Shown: in pieces, positions 58,341-64,000 of the stretch
Numbering within the stretch: position 1 is the stretch's first letter
Layout: every line of letters starts with the position of its first letter
DNA from: Tachypleus tridentatus
Taxonomy: Eukaryota > Arthropoda > Merostomata > Xiphosura > Limulidae
Assembly (NCBI RefSeq): GCF_004210375.1
Contig: NC_134837.1
Coordinates: 157,397,310 to 157,461,309, forward strand
Direction of reading: 5' to 3'
Length of the DNA: 64,000 nt
The notes under the pieces: model-generated
The model's database searches: none
The model's input: the letters and a program-made list of their open reading frames with translations, nothing else
What the model was told of the DNA's origin: nothing
Position numbers and translations under genes: made by a program

Positions 58341-60110
58341 CTTTATTTTAATTAAAGTGTTAATACATTGAGAATACATTGTGGTATATGTTGGGGGTGT
58401 TGCAATTTATTACTTTTAAATTGTTACTCTTAATTAGTGGTAAATATATTATTCCGATTCCGATGACTGTTTCACAGTTTTGTTCTGGATGTTTTGAGTT
58501 GGGGGGGTTGCAATTATGAAATTATGGTCTGAGTTTAAAACTGCTTGGTCAAAGGAGGTACCATGCTGTGATTGCATGTAAATGCATTGTGATAACAGGG
58601 AAACTGTGGACATGTAGGTTGAGCAGAACAAAGACTCACGGTTGTGAGTCGCCTTGTCAAGGTAAAAATAAACACATACGCTTCCAAAATGCGACCATAA
58701 CCAAAAGTGATTTTACATGGTACATGATTTTGGTACAAAATCACTTCTCTGAAACTCACCCATTCTAACAGCTACACTTTATACATTTGAGATTGAAAAC
58801 CATCAAGACATTAGTAGTTAACACATCAGAAACGAAATAGAACCATGGAACCATTGCCGGTATGTAGCCTAACCGAATCTGACCATATTGTTCGTTTTCT
58901 TTTTTTTTCTTCGTTTTCGCACACCCAATTTGTTTTTGGGACGCGCGTTTAACTTTAAAACCTCAGCCATTATCTCAGTCTTGTTCCGATAGTTTTGAAA
59001 CTATCACCACTTCCTTCACACCCATTCTACTAACAACAGCCTGTGTAGCTCAAAACAATACATTTTATAGCTTGCAGGTCTGATATTGATTTTTATAAAA
59101 TCTAGATTTTAAATTTCCTTTAAATTTTACAGGGATAAGTATTCCTCTTGTCCTTTGTGCCTAATTTCGTGAAATTCTGATTAGTGCTTTTCTTGTAAAG
59201 TGCTTGGATTTTTATTTCTCATGTAAACTTTCTGGATAGATAATTAATCCTTGTGTGCAGCCTGGAATTCTCCTTTGTAAAATTTTGATACACTCGTTAA
59301 TGGGTGGAACTTAGACTGGCTTCCACGTGAACACGTGAGTTTTAATTGTTTGTTGGCTGTCGTTACTTCTTTGTGGAAGCTAATAGGTTTATTTGTAGGT
59401 TTAATTCATAAGTTTGTTTTTCTTACACATAAACCAATATATTCGTGCGCACTGTAGCTTGTACTAGCTATATAACCATAAGACTAATTTCTTTTCCAGT
59501 ATTATTCACTATGTGAGAAGGAAGTGGGAGTTACTGTCCACAGTTTATTTACATACATTTATTAATATAAAAGCTTTGTAAGGGGTTTTGGCTGTTTTGA
59601 CTGTTACTCACTATTGATATATGGTATTAACTTGTTGTATGTGCTTAGTGCTTAATATTAGCAAGGATTTTTTGTTGTTAAATACGCGTATTAAAAACAT
59701 ATATTTGCATCTATTATATCGTGTGAGAATATTGTCTAATAAGCAATGGCGGATTGCCATTGGAAGCTTTAGAGTTTTCTCAAAATTTGGTAATTGCAAG
59801 CATGATGTTATGTCTGCTGATCATCATATGATGTCACCCACATAGAATATTACAGCAACAAGTGCTTTACTGATAGTGCCTTCTATTTTATTGCGTTCCT
59901 CTTTTGTTGTGAGGACATTGACAGTAACCTTGACTGTCTTTATACAGTTTTTTTCTAATTGTGAAAGCAATATACGTGTTAAAAAACATCAGTATTCTCA
60001 TATTTTGCTGTTTAGAGAAAAGGTAGTAGGCAAATATGTAGTTACATAAAGGCACCTTCCAATGTTATAAGAGATATTAGGTTTAACACGTTTTCTGAAT
60101 GCCCATCTGA
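58341..60110. other. non-coding DNA, no gene seen
   Basis: Two E-boxes lie close together at 59325-59338 (ccacgtgaacacgtga). No gene start was found near them. Nothing else could be supported. Confidence 0.4.
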
Positions 60111-60670
60111 CAGGGAGATAGAAAAATATTTGTTTTAATTCTGAAAGTTCAGTTGACACAATGTGTGAATCTCCAGGCTGCAATACTTCAACTGGACATC
60201 CAGTTCTTATTGTAGTGGATAATGTGGGTGCTGGACGTCCAGTTGCCACAGAAAAGTGCAGCTTAGATGCGCATCCTTGTCAAAATGATGTATCCAAAGA
60301 AAGAAACATTAACACATGAACATACTTTAAGTCGTTCTGTTCAAACATCTTCCAAGTGGATAGCAATTGTAGTAGGTAAAAATATAGAACAATTCCCGAG
60401 AGAAAAAGGCTTATATCACTTCAGTACTATTAGCCTCAACCTGAAAAAAAAAAAGAGACTTAAGTATTATAAAAGTAATTTCAACGCAATACTAGATCGG
60501 GCACCAGCAAGATATCATAGTAATCCATTTCCGGTAAAGATTCATACATTGGATAGGTATTATAGCAGTCCATGTCCTGTAAAGACTTGTGCGTTAGAAA
60601 ACTAGTATTGTAATCCGTCACCTGTAAAGCAATATGCTACAGACGTGCTAGCTTTAAGCGAGCATACGAT
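60111..60670 (+). pseudogene. coding-like segment with 16-residue repeats, probably decayed
   Basis: I do not recognise this protein. One plus-strand frame (about 60125-60298) reads NSESSVDTMCESPGC, GHPVLIVVDNVGAGRPVATE and CSLDAHPCQNDVSKE before a TGA. A second, overlapping frame (60267-60605) ends in two clear repeats, RYHSNPFPVKIHTLD and RYYSSPCPVKTCALEN. After a TAG a third repeat follows, YCNPSPVKQYATD. The unit is about 16 residues (48 bp), with the core Y-x-S/N-P-x-PVK. The GHPV and GRPV segments upstream may be older repeats of the same kind in another frame. Frame changes and the stop inside the repeat suggest a decayed exon of a repetitive protein. A real exon with an unseen splice site is possible. 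Confidence 0.35.
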
Positions 60671-60865
60671 TGTGACCAGATCTTAATGATTCTCAAATGA
60701 TATGCTTATGATGCCAACCCTAATCCTGATCGTTTAAGACCAAAAGACTGTTATGAAAAACACTGCAGTAAAAAGAAACAGAGTATTACCAGCCTATTAC
60801 AAACACCATGGGGGTAGTAAACACAAGAAACATATATAAAATCAAGTGAAACATTCCTAGACAAG

Positions 60866-60988
60866 CATCCCCTAGTGACACAGCAGAGTTTCATCGGATT
60901 TACATTGCTAAAAACTGAGTTTCGATACGCGTGGTGAGCAAAGCACAGCTAGCCCATCGTGTAGCTTTGTGCTACAAACAAAATTGCT
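60866..60988 (+). repeat. tRNA-derived SINE, family 2
   Basis: Head ccctagtgacacagcagagt, B-box gagtttcgatacgcg, body tggtgagcaaagcacagcta, tail cgtgtagctttgtgctacaa. Confidence 0.85.
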
Positions 60989-61154
60989 AGACAAGCATCG
61001 AATCACAGGTTAGTTGTAAATTCAGTTTGTAAGATATGTAATAAGATGCACAATACTTTGTCTTAAAACACAACAAAATATGTAGTTAAGAAAATCTTTG
61101 CATGGAAACTTCTTACAATACAGCATTCGATCAAATCTTCAGTGAATTATTACG

Positions 61155-61425
61155 ACTCCCGACATGGCTGGACTCGTTAAGGTGCTGGACTCGTAATCCG
61201 AGGCCCGTGGGTTCGAATCTCCGTCACTCCAAACATGATTCCTTTTTCAGTAGTGACGGTCAATCCCACTATTCGTTGGTAAAAGAGTAGCCAAAGAGTT
61301 GGCGGTGAGGGATGATGACTAGCTGCTGCCTTCCCTCTAGTCTTGCACTGTTAAATTAGGGATGCATAGGGCAGATAGTTCTTGAGTAGCTTTGCACAAA
61401 ATACAAAACAAACAAACAAACAAAT
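61155..61425 (+). repeat. tRNA-derived SINE, family 1, full length
   Basis: Head actcccgacatggctggact, anticodon region ctggactcgtaatccgaggc, B-box gtgggttcgaatctcc, a body with ctattcgttggtaaaagagt and ttaaattagggatgcatagg, tail cttgagtagctttgcacaaa, and a long (aaac)n end. Confidence 0.9.
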
Positions 61426-61450
61426 CTGTCAGTAAAGAAAAAACACCTTG

Positions 61451-61520
61451 GTTTCTACATATCCCAGTCCTTTTGGTTTCCATTGGTTTCTATACATCTA
61501 AGTCTTTTCAGTTTCCATAG
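61451..61520. repeat. two-copy diverged tandem repeat, about 35 bp
   Basis: ggtttctacatatcccagtc and ggtttctatacatctaagtc begin successive units that both end in gtttccat. Confidence 0.7.
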
Positions 61521-61525
61521 ACATC

Positions 61526-62610
61526 TGAATGAAAATATGAAGTAAGACCGGAATAAATAGCTTGCATTTGGAATTTTAGTACTGTCTCAGCAGCATAATT
61601 AGTATTACCAAGGACGAAACTTCCTGATACATGTGTATATTCTGAAGGGTAATTGTTAGGAAGTGAGTAGGTCTTCAATTGTAGGAAGTAGAGAGATGGG
61701 GTTAGACATAAGTGTAATAATATTAGAGGCATAAACTGGAGCCGCCATAATCATCAGAGTTAGAAATAGATTTAACGCAACACTTGTAAGCATACGTTGG
61801 GTAATCAGGCTGGCAACCGTTACAGGTGGGATGTAAACTCAGGTGCACTGTAGTGCAAGATGTGGACTTTGACAGTATTTGCAGACAGGACTGTTGGGAC
61901 ACCGTAAAAGCAGAGGTGAGAAATTCTACTTGATGGCATTATCTGAAAATGTTAACATCGTGGTACAGAAAATGATGAGTGACTTCGCTGCTGTCAGCAA
62001 AATGTCTTGTTGTTTGTATCAGATGGCAAAGTCGAGTGAAAATTCAATCAGCTAGTAATTCAGATATGATTTATTTTGTTCAATATTCTTTGGGTCAACT
62101 CCTCGATTAACATAAGAAAATAAATAAGAGTTATGAAGTAGAGGTTGTTTTTCAGGATTGGGAAACCAAGTTTCTGAATAATAGTGGATTATTCCAAATT
62201 GCACAAAAAATGTAATAGAGTTGAGAATGAAAAGACTTGACAATGATGCCATTATGGGTTGGAGTGAGCTGTTAAACGTCAGCCCAAAAGCAACTTTTTT
62301 ATGATTTCTAAATAAAATAGAGAAACTATATCGAATTTAGGATCTATTTTACAAAGAATAAATATAGAATGCTGAGGGGTTATAGTCTTATCCATGAGGC
62401 TAATTGACGGGGAGACGAATTGTCGAAGTAGTAGATAAAGATAAATATATTGAAGCTGGTGCGTTAACAGAGGCAAATAAAATAATCTCAGCATATGTAT
62501 ATACGGATAGATACAGTATAAGAATGAATTAAAGTATCATCGATATAGGAATTGTGTTTACAATAATATAGACAAATGGCTCGAAGCACACGCGACAATG
62601 TTTATTTAGA
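61526..62610. other. non-coding DNA, no gene seen
   Basis: No feature could be supported. Confidence 0.4.
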
Positions 62611-62738
62611 TATACCATGCATTGGCACAGAGGTATGATCGCGAGCTTACAACGCTAGAAATCGGGTTTCGATACTTGTGGTGGGCGGAGCACAGATACA
62701 TTACTGTGTAGCTTTGTGGTTATTACAAACAAACAAAC
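62611..62738 (+). repeat. tRNA-derived SINE, family 2, full length
   Basis: Head cattggcacagaggtatgat, anticodon region gagcttacaacgctagaaat, B-box cgggtttcgatacttg, body tggtgggcggagcacagata, tail ctgtgtagctttgtggttat and an (aaac)n end. Confidence 0.85.
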
Positions 62739-63650
62739 ATTTACACTTTTATATTACAACTGTGCGTTTATTTTGTTCATTAAGTCTGATAACAATGCCT
62801 GAAGTGGGTCGAACGAAATCTGCAGTAAAAATAACTTTGAATTACAAATATGAAAGTGGTGAAAAGTCGGTTGTAAGAAGTTTCATTCTAATTTAATATT
62901 ACCAACATCACAATAGTATAGACTCTTTAAAAGTAGAATTCTCGTCTATATACATATTTCAGTCAGTCAGAGGATGTGGTTTAGTTTCTGTAGAATGACA
63001 AGTCGTAAGATTCTTAATTCTGATTTTCTAAAGATAAGCCGTGTGATTTGCTCTAGAAAGCGACATTTCACGTTCTTCATTAAATAAACGTGGGTAAACA
63101 CTTCCCTTCTTTAATCTTATATTAAGTTTCCCTTACTAGATGCCAAAAGTTTGATTTATTTTTCAAAAAAAATGCTGTTATAAATTGTCAGTTCTTCAAA
63201 ATTTTTAGAACGTGTTTTCCTCAACAAAATTATATGACTTTGATAAATAAGTTTCGAAACTATGGGATGTTTGTGATCAGTGATATAAAACAACATGAGT
63301 TGGTCTTAAATTCGTTTCATAATCAAATAACTTTTTCTTTGTGAATGAATACTCCTTTAATTAATTTAAGTATTGACTAGAAATCATAAACTTCGAAGAG
63401 TTGAAGCGAAAATGATATGAACTGAAAAGGTATGTTCATAGATTTCTGTAGAACATTTACAACTTCATTATATAGTTTCTAAATAATGAAGTGACATTCC
63501 TATGAGCAGTGTCCATGTCGATGCTTGGCTTACAGTTAAATTTGATAAAAAGCAAAAACGCTGGCATTGTGCCCTGCAGTGACATGTCGCAACTATTAAA
63601 TTTCATGCATTCCTTAGTTAAAATAACAGATTCGAATAATTGGAAGTTTT
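62739..63650. other. non-coding DNA, no gene seen
   Basis: No feature could be supported. Confidence 0.4.
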
Positions 63651-63772
63651 TGAGTAGTGGCTTAGTGGTAAATCTGAAGACTTATAATGCTATAAATCTT
63701 ATTTCGATACGTATAGTGGCTACAGCACAAATAACCAATCAAGTAGCGTTGTGCTTAACAACAAACAAAAAC
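63651..63772 (+). repeat. tRNA-derived SINE, family 2, decayed
   Basis: tgagtagtggcttagtggta, gaagacttataatgctataa, B-box cttatttcgatacg, body gctacagcacaaataaccaa, tail agtagcgttgtgcttaacaa, and an acaaacaaaaa end. Confidence 0.7.
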
Positions 63773-64000
63773 TGGGTCCTACAGAACTTCTTGCCACCAC
63801 GAAAGCCATGACGGTTCCATCAGTATGGACAGAAAATAGATGTCTTGTATCAGTACAGATCAAATATATTAACGTATTGTCAGAATATATACCTTATTCT
63901 TAATTTTCCAGAAAAACTGTCCTGCAGAACCTTAAATTAACGTTCAATCTTCTTCCACACACACTCAAAAACACTATATCTTCTTTTCAGCTTCAACACA

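Noticed and set aside
10626..63772. CRISPR-like array from the regularly similar SINE copies
   Set aside because: Copies are in both orientations, kilobases apart and tRNA-derived. This is eukaryotic DNA.

Overview
This is an AT-rich, repeat-laden, intron-rich animal nuclear DNA window. There are no operons, no ribosome-binding sites and no long bacterial-type ORFs. Coding signal is limited to short exons with GT/AG splice sites, embedded in transposon debris. About 30 copies of tRNA-derived SINEs with (GTTT)n/(AAAC)n tails, an AT-rich background and arthropod-type Tc1/mariner and LINE relics suggest a chelicerate, most likely a horseshoe crab. The species call rests on my recollection of these SINEs and is an inference.

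All recognisable gene pieces lie on the minus strand, in the left half. (1) A Raf-family kinase gene starts near 5058 and runs leftwards out of the window. Exon 1 (4999-5058) and exon 2 (2401-2502) encode the start of the B-Raf-specific N-terminal region. (2) A first exon at 22219-22460 resembles the N-terminal part of proteins carrying the P2X7 C-terminal-type cysteine-rich domain. (3) A 364-nt stop-free block at 19762-20125 has good splice sites but I do not recognise it. (4) A clear first exon of an unrecognised gene lies at 32563-32658, with a YY1-like site on its start codon and an E-box just upstream. No later exons of (2)-(4) could be identified.

Region by region: 1-522 is the 3' end of a decayed Tc1-like element. 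523-5350 is the raf 5' part. 7.0-7.7 kb holds two short terminal-inverted-repeat elements. 10.6-13.7 kb holds a few SINEs. 13.8-32.9 kb has no SINE that I can see, and contains the exons above, a Tc1-like element with a piggyBac-like element nested in it (23.9-24.9 kb), and a mosaic of decayed LINE pieces (26.6-30.5 kb). 32.9-64 kb is SINE-dense and gene-free as far as I can see. It carries a mariner deletion derivative with perfect 31-bp ends (47.8-48.7 kb), another LINE relic, a 15-copy 52-bp minisatellite (55.0-55.8 kb), and a possible decayed coding sequence with a 16-residue repeat (60.2-60.7 kb).

The most unusual structures are a near-identical, inverted and circularly permuted ~0.55 kb duplication (42.17-42.77 and 43.94-44.49 kb), a 3' tail apparently shared by three otherwise different SINE families, and a decayed hammerhead-ribozyme-like motif at 58.3 kb.
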